Source of the DNA: Paraburkholderia caribensis
Lineage (GTDB): Bacteria > Pseudomonadota > Gammaproteobacteria > Burkholderiales > Burkholderiaceae
Reading direction: 5' to 3'
Assembly (NCBI RefSeq): GCF_002902945.1
Contig: NZ_CP026102.1
Coordinates: 1,798,001-1,862,000 of the forward strand
Length of the DNA stretch: 64,000 bases
In this document: positions 25,658 to 35,166 of the stretch, in pieces
How the letters are laid out: each line of letters begins with the position of its first letter
Numbering within the stretch: position 1 is the first letter of the stretch
The notes under the pieces: model-generated
Databases searched by the model: none
What the model saw: the letters and a program-made list of their open reading frames with translations, nothing else
What the model was told of the DNA's origin: nothing
Made by a program: the position numbers and the translations under genes

Positions 25658-28600
25658 ATGCTGAAAATTGTCCGGTTAGCGCTGGTCCGGCCTTATACCT
25701 TCATCGTTCTCGCTCTGCTCATCCTGATTGCCGGCCCCCTCGCCGCGCTACGCACACCCACCGACATCTTCCCCGACATCCGCATTCCCGTTATCAGCGT
25801 TGTCTGGAGCTACACCGGCCTTCAGCCGGACGACATGTCCGGCCGCATCGTCACGTATTACGAGCGCACGCTCGGCACGACGGTCAACGATGTCGAGCAT
25901 ATCGAGTCCCAATCGTTTCGTGGCTACGGCATCGTGAAGATCTTCTTCCAGCCTAACGTTGACATCCGCACGGCCACTGCGCAGGTGACGTCGGTCTCGC
26001 AGACAGTTCTAAAGCAGATGCCGCCCGGCACGACCCCGCCGCAGATTCTGAACTACAACGCGTCGACTGTTCCCGTGCTGCAGATCGCCCTGACAAGTAA
26101 CAAGCTCGACGAACAGAAGCTCGCTGACTACGCGACGAACTACATCCGGCCGCAACTACTCAGCGTTCCGGGCGTTGCAATCCCAACGCCTTATGGCGGC
26201 AAGACACGTGAAGTGCAGATCGACCTCGACCCACAAGCGCTCCAGGCCAGACAGCTCTCGGCTCAGGATGTTGCGAATGCGCTTGCACAACAGAACCAGA
26301 TCGTCCCCGCCGGTACCGAGAAGATTGGCCCGTTTGAGTACAACATCAAGCTGAATAACAGCCCGATCGCGCTCGCGGAGCTCAACGATCTGCCGATCAA
26401 AAGCGTGGGGGGCTCGACGATCTATATCCGCGATGTCGCACATGTGCGCGACGGCTTTCCACCGCAGACCAACATAGTGCGCGTCAACGGCCAGCGCGCC
26501 GTGCTGATGAGCATACTGAAGAACGGTAACGCCTCGACCCTGGACATCATCGCCGGCGTTAAAGCAAAGTTACCGATCGTCGAGGCCACGCTGCCGTCCT
26601 CGCTTAAGATCGTGACCCTGGCTGATCAGTCGACGTTCGTCAAAGGTGCTGTTAGCGGCGTCGCCCGTGAGGGCGTGATCGCAGCCGCGCTGACGTCACT
26701 GATGATCCTGCTCTTTCTCGGTAGTTGGCGCTCAACGCTCATCATCGCAGCATCGATCCCGCTTGCCGTGTTAAGTGCGATCGCCGCGCTCGCGGCCTTG
26801 GGTGAAACACTGAATGTGATGACGCTAGGCGGCCTCGCCCTGGCGGTCGGAATTCTAGTCGATGACGCGACCGTCACGATCGAAAATATCAACTGGCATC
26901 TTGAACAGGGCAAAGACGTACGCTCCGCGATTCTCGACGGCGCTGCTCAGATCGTCACGCCCGCCTTCGTCTCATTGCTTTGCATCTGCATCGTATTCGT
27001 CCCGATGTTGCTGCTGAACGGCATCGCGCGCTATCTGTTCGTGCCGATGGCAGAGGCCGTCATCTTTGCGATGGTCGCATCGTTCATCTTGTCGCGCACG
27101 TTCGTCCCGATGATGGCAGCCTATCTGTTGCGACCCCATGCTTCAGATGGCCACGCGTCTGGCGAGCTTTGCGCCGTGATGGCGGCACACGGCGCAATGG
27201 ATCACGTGATACCGTCGCGCAACCCACTCGTTCGCCTGCAACGCGGGTTTGAACACCGCTTCGAGCGCTTGCGCAGAATTTACCGTGTGCTGCTCGGGCT
27301 CGCTCTGACGAGCCGCCTGCGTTTCGTCACGGGTTTCATGGTAGCCGTGATCGGCTCGCTGGCGGTGCTTTCGCCATGGCTCGGCCGCAATTTCTTTCCC
27401 GACATCGATTCGGGGGCAATTGTCGTTCACATGCGCGGACCTTCTGGCACGCGTATCGAAGACACGGCCGCGCTGGCCGACCGCGTCGAGGATGTCATAC
27501 GCGAAATTGTCCCGTCCGACCAGTTGGCCAGCATCACGGACAATCTCGGTCTGCCGAACAGCGGCATCAATCTGACTTACAACAATAGCGGTACCACGGG
27601 ACCGCAAGACGGCGACATACTGGTGTCCCTGCGCCCCGACCATGCTCCAACGTCCGGTTATGTGAAGACGTTGCGTACGAAACTGCCGCGCACCTTTCCT
27701 GGGGTGACGTTCGCGTTCCTGCCCGCGGACATCGTTAGCCAGATTCTCAATTTCGGAGCACCGGCACCCATAGACGTGCAAGTCGCGGGTCCCAATCAGG
27801 CCGCGAACCACCGCTATGCGATCGAGCTGTTACGCAAGATCAGGCTGATTGGTGGTGTCGCCGACCCACGTATACAGCAGGCGTCTAACTACCCCGAATT
27901 TACCGTGAGAGTGGACCGTTCGCGGGCCGACCAGCTTGGCATTACCGAATCCAATGTGACCGACTCCCTTGTCGCGAGCCTCTCGGGCACGAGCCAGGTC
28001 GCGCCATCGTTCTGGCTCAACTCGCACAACGGCGTGTCCTATCCAATCGTTGCACAGACACCCCAGTACCGGATGACGTCCTTGTCCGCCCTCTCCAATC
28101 TCACAGTCAGCGGCGCCGATGGCCGGTCGCAACTGCTCGGTGCGATTGCATCGATTACGCGCGGTGCCGGCGATCTCGTGATTTCGCACTACAACATCAT
28201 GCCGCTCTATGACGTCTTCGCCACGATGCAGGGGCGCGACCTGGGAGCCGTCGCCGCTTCGATCCAGCATGTGCTCCATGCCACGGCCAAAGACCTGCCC
28301 AAGGGCTCGACTGTCACGCTGCGCGGCCAGGTACAGACAATGAATGGCGCATTCACCGGGTTGCTGCTTGGCCTGGGCGCTGCTGTGCTGCTGATCTATT
28401 TGCTGATCGTCGTGAATTTCCATTCATGGAGCGATGCGCTGGTCATTGTCAGTGCTCTTCCTGCCGCACTTGCGGGCATCGTGTGGATGCTCTTCACCAC
28501 GCAGACGCCGTTGTCCGTGCCGGCGTTGACGGGCGCAATTCTTTGCATGGGGGTCGCGACGGCGAACAGCATCCTCGTGGTCAGCTTCGCGCGCGAACGC

Positions 28601-28903
28601 CTCGCGGTGGGCGGCGACCCGTTGGTCGCGGCGCTGGAAGCGGGCTTTACGCGTTTTCGCCCAGTACTGATGACGGCACTGGCAATGATCATCGGCATGA
28701 CACCAATGGCGCTCGGCATGGGCGACGGCGGCGAGCAGAATGCGCCGCTCGGGCGAGCCGTCATTGGCGGCCTGATGTGCGCGACCTGCGCGACGCTGTT
28801 GTTCGTCCCCGTCATCTTCAGTCTCGTTCATCGAAACGACCGCCCTCAACCTGCTCAATGTTCTCTTACCAGTAACGATCGAGGAGAATCGCATGTCCAC
28901 TGA
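25658..28903 (+). CDS. RND efflux pump inner-membrane transporter
   Basis: A 1081-residue RND pump. It starts MLKIVRLALVRPYTFIVLAL; the ATG at 25658 follows a GGAG and begins at the conserved cytoplasmic N-terminus. The first periplasmic domain carries PTDIFPDIRIPVISVVWSYTG. The proton-relay helix reads GILVDDATVTIENI, giving the paired Asp of drug-type (HAE-1-like) pumps. A second half repeats the topology, including GRNFFPDIDSGAIVVHMRGP. Twelve membrane segments are expected. It overlaps the adaptor gene by 11 bases and forms an operon with the two following genes. Substrates are probably drugs or organic toxicants rather than metals, judged from the paired Asp. Confidence 0.95.
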   Translation: MLKIVRLALVRPYTFIVLALLILIAGPLAALRTPTDIFPDIRIPVISVVWSYTGLQPDDMSGRIVTYYERTLGTTVNDVEHIESQSFRGYGIVKIFFQPNVDIRTATAQVTSVSQTVLKQMPPGTTPPQILNYNASTVPVLQIALTSNKLDEQKLADYATNYIRPQLLSVPGVAIPTPYGGKTREVQIDLDPQALQARQLSAQDVANALAQQNQIVPAGTEKIGPFEYNIKLNNSPIALAELNDLPIKSVGGSTIYIRDVAHVRDGFPPQTNIVRVNGQRAVLMSILKNGNASTLDIIAGVKAKLPIVEATLPSSLKIVTLADQSTFVKGAVSGVAREGVIAAALTSLMILLFLGSWRSTLIIAASIPLAVLSAIAALAALGETLNVMTLGGLALAVGILVDDATVTIENINWHLEQGKDVRSAILDGAAQIVTPAFVSLLCICIVFVPMLLLNGIARYLFVPMAEAVIFAMVASFILSRTFVPMMAAYLLRPHASDGHASGELCAVMAAHGAMDHVIPSRNPLVRLQRGFEHRFERLRRIYRVLLGLALTSRLRFVTGFMVAVIGSLAVLSPWLGRNFFPDIDSGAIVVHMRGPSGTRIEDTAALADRVEDVIREIVPSDQLASITDNLGLPNSGINLTYNNSGTTGPQDGDILVSLRPDHAPTSGYVKTLRTKLPRTFPGVTFAFLPADIVSQILNFGAPAPIDVQVAGPNQAANHRYAIELLRKIRLIGGVADPRIQQASNYPEFTVRVDRSRADQLGITESNVTDSLVASLSGTSQVAPSFWLNSHNGVSYPIVAQTPQYRMTSLSALSNLTVSGADGRSQLLGAIASITRGAGDLVISHYNIMPLYDVFATMQGRDLGAVAASIQHVLHATAKDLPKGSTVTLRGQVQTMNGAFTGLLLGLGAAVLLIYLLIVVNFHSWSDALVIVSALPAALAGIVWMLFTTQTPLSVPALTGAILCMGVATANSILVVSFARERLAVGGDPLVAALEAGFTRFRPVLMTALAMIIGMTPMALGMGDGGEQNAPLGRAVIGGLMCATCATLLFVPVIFSLVHRNDRPQPAQCSLTSNDRGESHVH

Positions 28904-30116
28904 AATCGACGTCCGTTCGCCGCGACGCCTCAATCACCTGAAGCTGGCCGGTATTGCCGCGCTGCTGGCCGCAGCGGCCATTGTCGGCAGCGGCATTACA
29001 AGCCGCATACATAGCCGCTCCGAAGTCGCGGACTGGACCCGGGCGCAGGCAATCCCCACGGTATCGGTCGTGCAGCCGCGCGCGCCCGTCTCTGCCCAAC
29101 AGCTCGTGCTGCCCGGCCGGCTTGCTGCGTACATCAACGCGCCGATCTATGCGCGGGTGTCCGGCTATCTGCACGCCTGGTATGCGGACATCGGCACCCA
29201 CGTGAAGGCGGGCCAGGTGCTCGGTATGATCGACACGCCTGATCTCGACCAGCAGTTGCAACAGGCGCGTGCCGATTTGCAGAACGCCGAAGCTAACGAA
29301 AAACTCGCAGCCACCACGGCGAAGCGCTGGACCCTGATGCTTTCGCAGGACTCTGTCTCGCAACAGGAAGCCGATGAGAAAGCCGGGGATCTCGCTGCCA
29401 AACAGGCCACTGTCGCCGCGCAACAGGCGAATGTCGCGCGCCTTGAAGCGCTTGAATCGTTCAAGCGCATTGCTGCGCCGTTCGATGGCATCGTGACCGC
29501 GCGCGACACGGACGTTGGCGCATTAATTGACGCCGGCGGAGGCAACCGCCCCCAACTCTTCACCGTGTCAGATGCGCACCAGCTGCGCGTCTATGTGAGC
29601 GTCCCGCAAAGCGAAGCCGCCTCGATCCGCACCGGCATGAGCGCGACGCTCACCGTGCCCGAGCGGCCGGGGATGACTTTCGACGCCCATCTCGTCGATA
29701 CCGACGATGCCATCACGCCATCTTCAGGCACGCTGCTCGTACAACTCGCGGTCGACAACCATCGAGGCCTGCTCATCCCCGGCGAGTACACCGAGGTGCA
29801 TTTCTCGCTGCCCGCGAGCAGGCGCGCATTGGAGGTCCCAGCGAGCGCGTTGATCTTCAGCGACGAAGGGCTTCAGATAGCTACTGTCGACAGTGGCGGA
29901 CATGCGACTCTCAAGCACGTTGCGATCGCGACCGACCTTGGCACACAAGTCATTATCGGGTCTGGACTCGATCGCGCCGACCGCGTGATCGACAACCCGC
30001 CCGACTCGCTCGTCGATGGCGATGCCGTCCACGTCGCGGCCGCAAAGAACCCTGGTAACGACACGCGTGCAACGGAAGGCTCGAACCCGGGGCCGGGGGA
30101 GCACACGCATGGCTAG
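28893..30116 (+). CDS. RND efflux periplasmic adaptor (membrane-fusion protein)
   Basis: A 407-residue adaptor with a single N-terminal anchor (LKLAGIAALLAAAAIVGSGI). The barrel-sandwich hybrid begins IYARVSGYLHAWYADIGTHV. A coiled-coil hairpin covers about residues 110-185 (QQLQQARADLQNAEANEKLA). The second lipoyl half is FKRIAAPFDGIVTARDTDVG, and beta-barrel and membrane-proximal domains follow. The C-terminus is polar and ends in HTHG. It overlaps the pump gene upstream and the outer-membrane factor gene downstream by 8 bases, implying coupled translation. Confidence 0.95.
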   Translation: MSTEIDVRSPRRLNHLKLAGIAALLAAAAIVGSGITSRIHSRSEVADWTRAQAIPTVSVVQPRAPVSAQQLVLPGRLAAYINAPIYARVSGYLHAWYADIGTHVKAGQVLGMIDTPDLDQQLQQARADLQNAEANEKLAATTAKRWTLMLSQDSVSQQEADEKAGDLAAKQATVAAQQANVARLEALESFKRIAAPFDGIVTARDTDVGALIDAGGGNRPQLFTVSDAHQLRVYVSVPQSEAASIRTGMSATLTVPERPGMTFDAHLVDTDDAITPSSGTLLVQLAVDNHRGLLIPGEYTEVHFSLPASRRALEVPASALIFSDEGLQIATVDSGGHATLKHVAIATDLGTQVIIGSGLDRADRVIDNPPDSLVDGDAVHVAAAKNPGNDTRATEGSNPGPGEHTHG

Positions 30117-31554
30117 CCTGTCTGTTTGTGCGTCGCTGGCGGGCGCTGTCTTCGCGATCTCGTCATTCAGCGGATGCTCGTTCGCGCCGCAGTACCATGC
30201 CCCCCTCACGGAGATACCGGCCACGTTCAAGGAAGCTGGCAAATGGCAAACCGCGTCGCCCGCCGACCGAGTGCCGCGCAGTGCGTGGTGGACGGTCTTT
30301 CATGATCCCGTCCTTGATCGCCTCGAAGCGCAGGTCGGGGAAGCGAACCCCGATGTTGCCGCCGCCGTCGCCCGTCACGACAAGGCACTCGCACTCGCCG
30401 ACCAGGCGCGTGCGAGCCTGTTTCCGACCATTGGCGCCGGGGCGCAGGTCCAGCGCATAAGGCAATCCGATAACCGGCCGCTTCGCAGCCCAGACCAGCC
30501 GTCCGTCTACGACTCAAGCACGTTCGATGTCGGCCTCGACTATGAAGTGGACCTATGGGGCAAGGTCCGCAACGAAATCGCCGCCGGAACTGCGACGGCC
30601 GAAGCCAACGCGGACGATCTTGCATCGTTGCAACTGAGCCTGCAGGCACAGCTCGCAAGCGACTACTTCGATCTGCGTGGTCTAGACGAACAGCAAAAAC
30701 TTCTTAACGACGCCGTGGCGACTTATCGGCGCGCGCGCAATCTCACACAGAGTCGGCATAACGGCGGCATTTCCTCGGAACTCGACGTCTCGCGCGCAAG
30801 TACGCAATTATCGGCAGCGCGTGCGGCCGCCGACGACACCTTGGCGCGCCGCGCGCTCGATGAACATGCAATTGCAACGCTTGTCGGCGTGCCGGCATCG
30901 CAATTCACATTGCCCGCGAATGCCGTGCGTCCTTACCTGCCGCATATCCCGGCGGGGATCCCTGCCGCGCTGCTACAGCGCCGTCCGGACATTGCGTCTG
31001 CGGAGCGCACCGTCGCCGCCGCCAACGCGAAGATCGGCGTCGCCAAGGCGGCGTTCTTTCCCGATCTTTCGCTAAGTCTGGCCGGTGGATACCAGACCGA
31101 CGTGTTGTCTCCGTGGCTCATCACGCCCAACGAGATCTGGTCAATCGGTCCGACGTTGCTGTTCACACTGTTCGACGGTGGCCGACGAACGGCCATCACG
31201 CACGCCGCCGAGGCACAGCTTGCCGAGAATGGCGCGAAGTACAGGTCCATCGTACTGAGCGCGTTCCAGCAGGTCGAAGACAACCTTGCGCTATTGCATC
31301 ATCTCGGCGACGAATCCATGCAGGAGCAGGATGCATTGACCTCTGCGCAGCGCACGCTGACCCTGTCTACGTCCCGCTATCGCGACGGCGTGGTGAGCTA
31401 TCTCGATGTCGTGACCGCGCAAACGACGGAACTGAACACTGAGATCAGTGCGTCGGCGCTCTACACGCGCCGTTTGACGGCGGCCGTAAGGCTCGTCCAG
31501 GCGCTGGGTGGCGGGTGGACACCAAACGGCACCGGAGCCGTCGCCGCGCGCTGA
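30109..31554 (+). CDS. RND efflux outer-membrane factor (NodT/OprM family)
   Basis: A 481-residue lipoprotein channel. The signal peptide ends in the lipobox FSGC near residue 24. TolC-like repeats follow, with DEQQKLLNDAVATYRRARNL and LLQRRPDIASAERTVAAANA, hallmark NodT/OprM motifs. A longer frame starts at 30016, but the ATG at 30109 has GGGGGAG upstream and gives a proper lipoprotein signal. It completes the tripartite pump across the outer membrane. Confidence 0.94.
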   Translation: MASLSVCASLAGAVFAISSFSGCSFAPQYHAPLTEIPATFKEAGKWQTASPADRVPRSAWWTVFHDPVLDRLEAQVGEANPDVAAAVARHDKALALADQARASLFPTIGAGAQVQRIRQSDNRPLRSPDQPSVYDSSTFDVGLDYEVDLWGKVRNEIAAGTATAEANADDLASLQLSLQAQLASDYFDLRGLDEQQKLLNDAVATYRRARNLTQSRHNGGISSELDVSRASTQLSAARAAADDTLARRALDEHAIATLVGVPASQFTLPANAVRPYLPHIPAGIPAALLQRRPDIASAERTVAAANAKIGVAKAAFFPDLSLSLAGGYQTDVLSPWLITPNEIWSIGPTLLFTLFDGGRRTAITHAAEAQLAENGAKYRSIVLSAFQQVEDNLALLHHLGDESMQEQDALTSAQRTLTLSTSRYRDGVVSYLDVVTAQTTELNTEISASALYTRRLTAAVRLVQALGGGWTPNGTGAVAAR

Positions 31555-31771
31555 TGCGTTGTGCGTTTCGCCTTGCAACGTTGAATGGCCTTTCATGAAA
31601 ACGCAGCTCTATCGGGGTTCTCAGCGCACTACGCCGAGGAAAGCATAAACGGCGCATGAATATCTTTTCATACTGGTACCGCCAAAGCGCTAGTTCCACC
31701 TGTCTATCCTGATTCGTGTCCGATGCAACAACTCCGCATCGGTCATTCATTGCATAATATGGAGAACTAAG
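31555..31771. other. Short intergenic region after the RND operon
   Basis: This 217-bp stretch precedes a small secreted-protein gene. TTTCAT-type words (for example in CTTTTCATACTG near 31668-31679) resemble CTTTCATGTTAG upstream of the RND pump at about 25531-25542. They may mark a shared response-regulator site, but the similarity is short. Confidence 0.3.
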
Positions 31772-32050
31772 ATGCATAAATTCACTTTGACAGCCGCGGC
31801 CTTGGGCCTCATCCTCTCCGCCTCGGCATTCGCACAGAGCACTCCCAGTACGCCCGGTACCTCGGGTGCCGCTGCCTCGCCTGCGCCACAGGTCGCGCAG
31901 AGTTCAGTGCCTGCCATGGCGGGGCAGTGGGTGCCACCTTATGGTGAAGCGGTTCAGCCCAAAACGCGTGCGCAGGTCTACCAGGAACTCATCCAGGCCG
32001 AGAAAGACGGACAGCTGGCCTATCTGAACTCTACCGTCTACGCGCACTGA
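31772..32050 (+). CDS. Small secreted DUF4148-like protein (type 1)
   Basis: A 92-residue protein with signal KFTLTAAALGLILSASAFAQ. A Ser/Thr/Pro/Ala-rich linker (STPSTPGTSGAAASPAPQ) leads to QPKTRAQVYQELIQAEKDGQ and LAYLNSTVYAH, closely matching the protein at 23695-23973. Such proteins are abundant in Burkholderiales but unassigned. Its position after the RND operon, plus the type 1 copy before the RND regulator, suggests shared control. Confidence 0.82.
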   Translation: MHKFTLTAAALGLILSASAFAQSTPSTPGTSGAAASPAPQVAQSSVPAMAGQWVPPYGEAVQPKTRAQVYQELIQAEKDGQLAYLNSTVYAH

Positions 32051-32071
32051 GCGTCGTAGCGCGGATCTGCC

Positions 32072-32239
32072 ATGAACGCGATGAACAAGCCTCGTCCACC
32101 TCGCGCGCTGTACCGACTTACAGCACGCCTCACGCTCATCGTCACGGTCCTGCTGTCGGGCTGCGCAGCGCAAAACACGCAGGCCGCCGGCGGTTGCGTC
32201 GGACCTCCGAGCTTTTGCAATATCTATTTTGGATCGTGA
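32072..32239 (+). CDS. Small lipoprotein, 55 residues
   Basis: Found by reading the sequence between the DUF4148-like gene and the terminator. It starts MNAMNKPRPPRALYRLTARL, with a hydrophobic TLIVTVLLSGC lipobox giving Cys31 as the lipidated residue. The 24-residue mature tail has further Cys (GGCVGPPSFCNIYFGS). No strong ribosome-binding site is visible before the first ATG; a second ATG lies three codons later. It is followed closely by an intrinsic terminator and may share a transcript with the upstream small gene. Function unknown. Confidence 0.6.
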   Translation: MNAMNKPRPPRALYRLTARLTLIVTVLLSGCAAQNTQAAGGCVGPPSFCNIYFGS

Positions 32240-32250
32240 GCCGTTGAAGC

Positions 32251-32283
32251 CGGAATGCCCATATGCGTGGGCATTCCGCTTTA
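32251..32283 (+). terminator. Intrinsic terminator after the small lipoprotein gene
   Basis: CGGAATGCCC and GGGCATTCCG form a perfect 10-bp stem with an 8-base loop, followed by CTTTA. The T run is weak, but stem strength and placement 12 bases past the stop make termination likely. It may serve both strands. Confidence 0.65.
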
Positions 32284-32344
32284 TAGAAAGGAAGCAACGC
32301 GGGCACGACCGTGCGCCACAGGCAGCACGTGGTAGCCAGACAGA

Positions 32345-33028
32345 CTAGCGCGTGCAGGAGATTTGATAGCCGAAACGGCTTACTGTTTCGATCTTGATAT
32401 ATGGGAATCGCTGCACCAGTTTCCTGCGCAGACGCGAAACAACCAGATTGACGCTTGCGGGGTCGACATCCTCCTTTTCCGACCATGCATACCGGATCAA
32501 CTGGTCCCGTGGCACGGGCATGTTTGGCTGACGCAGCAGACATTCGAGAAGCTGATATTCACGCTTCGTCAGCGAAAGACGGGTGTTGCCGTCGACCAGC
32601 TCCCGCGTTGCAGTATCGAGCCTCGGGAGAACGCGCGCCGTCATGGCTTCGTTCCCTACCTTCGACGACGATCGGTGCAAAGCTAGCATCCGCTCGTGAA
32701 TTTCGATGAACGACCACGGGTACGACAGACAGGCGTCGGCACCCGCGCGCAGCACGCTGATTCGATCCTGTGTGTCGATCGAACGTACCATTACGACTAC
32801 TAGCGGACTATTCGGCAGACTCGCGAACAGCGGCACGGCGGCAAGCATCACGGCCCGTGCGGCCGCGTCGGCGGCCAGCACGACCACAGCATCGAAGGGC
32901 TCGTGGGACGCGAGAAATAGTCCGTCCCGTGCATCTTCAGCGCGTTGCAGACTATGTGCACTTTCCTGAAATGCCTTGTGCAGCCAGCCGGCTTCGGGAA
33001 TTGCCGGTGACACCAATAGGATGCGCAT
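32345..33028 (-). CDS. Atypical OmpR-family regulator with degenerate receiver
   Basis: A 227-residue protein. The C-terminal winged helix is normal (RLSLTKREYQLLECLLRQPN, VNLVVSRLRRKL, and FGYQIS near the end). The N-terminal receiver lacks the conserved residues. The beta1 acidic pair is replaced by SPAIPEAG, the phospho-acceptor position in DAVVVLAADAA is not Asp, and the Lys before PF is Tyr in LSYPWSFIEI. Phosphorylation control is therefore unlikely. It lies 49 bases after the kinase stop in the same direction, making it the third gene of the regulator-kinase operon. It could bind DNA constitutively or be controlled by partner binding or dimerisation. Confidence 0.85.
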   Translation of the reverse strand: MRILLVSPAIPEAGWLHKAFQESAHSLQRAEDARDGLFLASHEPFDAVVVLAADAAARAVMLAAVPLFASLPNSPLVVVMVRSIDTQDRISVLRAGADACLSYPWSFIEIHERMLALHRSSSKVGNEAMTARVLPRLDTATRELVDGNTRLSLTKREYQLLECLLRQPNMPVPRDQLIRYAWSEKEDVDPASVNLVVSRLRRKLVQRFPYIKIETVSRFGYQISCTR

Positions 33029-33077
33029 GCGATCAGAGTGAATCGAATGGTTCGACTACGAATATGAACATGGCGGT

Positions 33078-34469
33078 CTACGCGAGTGTATGTGACCAGC
33101 ATTCGACCGCCGCGCGGGTGCCCGGTGCGCAGTCGTCGATGGTCAGCCTGAAGTCGTGAACCCTCATGACGGCGCACACGACACTCAGGCCCAGCCCAGA
33201 CCCTGCAAGATGCCGGGTCTGCTCGGCGCGGTAGAATCGTTGCATGATGGCGCCCCGTTCCGTGCTGGGGATGCCCGGCCCGTTGTCGATCACGGCTGCC
33301 AGCGGACCGAACGGCGTTTGTTTGAGCTCGATGCTCACCACTCCGTTATCAAGCACGAACTTAATCGCATTGTCGACTAAATTGCTCAGCGCTTCGAAAA
33401 GCAGCGCGCGATCGCCATGAATGAGCTCGACCGGCTCGCTTTGTACGGTCAATTCGATTGAGCGTGCCTCTGCGAGCGGCTCATACAGTTCACAGACATC
33501 GCGCACGAGGTCTTCCAGTTGCACCTGTGCAAATCCCCCGCGACGTTGCAACGCGCCGATTTCTGAAATGCGCAACATGGCGCGAAAGCGCTCTAATAAT
33601 GAATCGGTTTCCTTGCGTGCGCGCGAAAGCATATCGAGAAGCATGGGATCGCCGCATGGTCGTGCATGCTGGTCGATATGTGCAAGCAGCGTACGCACGT
33701 GAGCGAGCGGCGTGCGCAGATCATGAGCAATGCCGTCACATGCGCCTTTCACTTCTGTCATCAAACGCTCGACCTCGTCGAGCATGTGATTGACGAGATG
33801 CGCAAGCATGTCGAGTTCATCTCGCCCGCCTACGGGCAACCGCTGATTTAGATCACCCCTCGCAATCGCCTGCGTAACCCGCCGGATGTTACTCAGCCGG
33901 CGCACCTGCCGAAAGCTCAACGCAAGGCCTCCCGCCATCCCTACGATCAGGCAGAACGGGCCGGCGATGAGCAGGGTGTTCACGAGGTCGTCGCGGATGC
34001 GGATGATGTGGGTTAGATCGCGCGCCACAACCAGAATATCACCGTTACTGCTGCGATTGGCCATCGCGCGGACCACAGGCGCGGCCACTCCTTCGCCGAC
34101 AGGTAACGTACGGTCGAGCGTGACGGGACTACGATCGGTCGGCACGCCGCGCGGCACGCGCGTCACGTCCCCCGCAATGTGCTTCCCATCAGCCGCGAAC
34201 AGCCCATAGTATGCGGCATGCATGCGCTCGTGCTCCAGACGGCGCTGAACGGCTTCAGCAACTTGATCCTGCGGGAGCGAATCAAAATAGGTAAGTTGCC
34301 AGTCCATCACGATATCGTTTTGTCGCTCCATTTCTCTCGTCACGACGAAACAGAGCACGGCGAGCAGCATCATCACCGTGATCGAAAAGATCAGCCCGTA
34401 GGCGGAAAGGAGCCGAAGGTTTGCGGTATGCCAGCGGCGCGATAGGCTCGAGCCAAGTGCAATAGTCAT
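33078..34469 (-). CDS. Sensor histidine kinase
   Basis: A kinase of about 463 residues from the ATG at 34469 (a GAG lies just upstream; a longer start at 34514 overlaps the regulator). Membrane segments lie near residues 20-40 and 165-185 with a periplasmic region between them (YYGLFAADGKHIAGDVTRVP). HAMP, CDGIAHDLRTPLAHVR, NLVDNAIKFVLDNG, DNGPGIP and GSGLGLSVVCAVMRVHDF follow. It is cotranscribed with the upstream OmpR-type regulator and probably with the atypical regulator downstream. It is paralogous to the kinase at 19188. Confidence 0.93.
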   Translation of the reverse strand: MTIALGSSLSRRWHTANLRLLSAYGLIFSITVMMLLAVLCFVVTREMERQNDIVMDWQLTYFDSLPQDQVAEAVQRRLEHERMHAAYYGLFAADGKHIAGDVTRVPRGVPTDRSPVTLDRTLPVGEGVAAPVVRAMANRSSNGDILVVARDLTHIIRIRDDLVNTLLIAGPFCLIVGMAGGLALSFRQVRRLSNIRRVTQAIARGDLNQRLPVGGRDELDMLAHLVNHMLDEVERLMTEVKGACDGIAHDLRTPLAHVRTLLAHIDQHARPCGDPMLLDMLSRARKETDSLLERFRAMLRISEIGALQRRGGFAQVQLEDLVRDVCELYEPLAEARSIELTVQSEPVELIHGDRALLFEALSNLVDNAIKFVLDNGVVSIELKQTPFGPLAAVIDNGPGIPSTERGAIMQRFYRAEQTRHLAGSGLGLSVVCAVMRVHDFRLTIDDCAPGTRAAVECWSHTLA

Positions 34470-34488
34470 CTCGGTAGCGAATGATGAT

Positions 34489-35166
34489 TTAGCCGAATAT
34501 GTAGCCAGAGCCACGGACAGTTTGAATCATGGGTTGCGTCCCCGGAGGATCGATCTTCTTGCGAAGCCTTCCCATATGAACATCAATCAGGTTGGTGCCC
34601 GGGTCGAAGTGATAGCCCCACACTGCTTCGAACAACATCGTACGGGTGATCGTGCGTCCGGTATGACGCATCATGTACTCGAGCACGCGATACTCAGTCG
34701 GCAGCAGAGGAATTTCCTGCCCGTCGCGCGTTACCCTGCGTGCAATAAGGTCGAGTTCAATCGGACCGACCGTCAGCGAGGTTTCAGACTGCCCATGCGG
34801 CGTCGAGCGCCGCCGCAACAGCACTTCGAGTCGAGCAACCATTTCCTCCGGATCGAACGGCTTCGTGAGATAGTCGTCGCCACCCGCTCGCAACCCTCTT
34901 ACACGCTCATCGACATCGCCCAGTGCGCTCACCATCAGAACTGGCGTGGTGATGCCGATGCTGCGCATGGTTTTCAATATGGTCAGGCCATCAACGCCTG
35001 GCAACATCCTGTCGAGCGTGATGATGTCGTATTCGTCGTTGAGCGCGTGGGTCATGCCATCGCGCCCGTCGCTAATACGCTGAACGGAGTATCCGCGTCG
35101 CGTCAGTTCGTTGACGATCTCGCTTGCGGCGACATCGTCGTCTTCAATGGTGAGCACTCGCAACAT
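34489..35166 (-). CDS. OmpR-family response regulator
   Basis: A 225-residue regulator with an intact receiver (EDDD, IITLDRMLPGVDG with the acceptor Asp, and YLTKPFDPEEM) and a winged helix with LLPTEYRVLEYMMRHTGRTI and DVHMGRLRKKIDPPG, ending GSGYIFG. It is clearly paralogous to the regulator at 24806. It precedes the kinase gene and presumably forms its cognate pair. The two related systems flank the RND pump and the small secreted proteins. Confidence 0.94.
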   Translation of the reverse strand: MLRVLTIEDDDVAASEIVNELTRRGYSVQRISDGRDGMTHALNDEYDIITLDRMLPGVDGLTILKTMRSIGITTPVLMVSALGDVDERVRGLRAGGDDYLTKPFDPEEMVARLEVLLRRRSTPHGQSETSLTVGPIELDLIARRVTRDGQEIPLLPTEYRVLEYMMRHTGRTITRTMLFEAVWGYHFDPGTNLIDVHMGRLRKKIDPPGTQPMIQTVRGSGYIFG

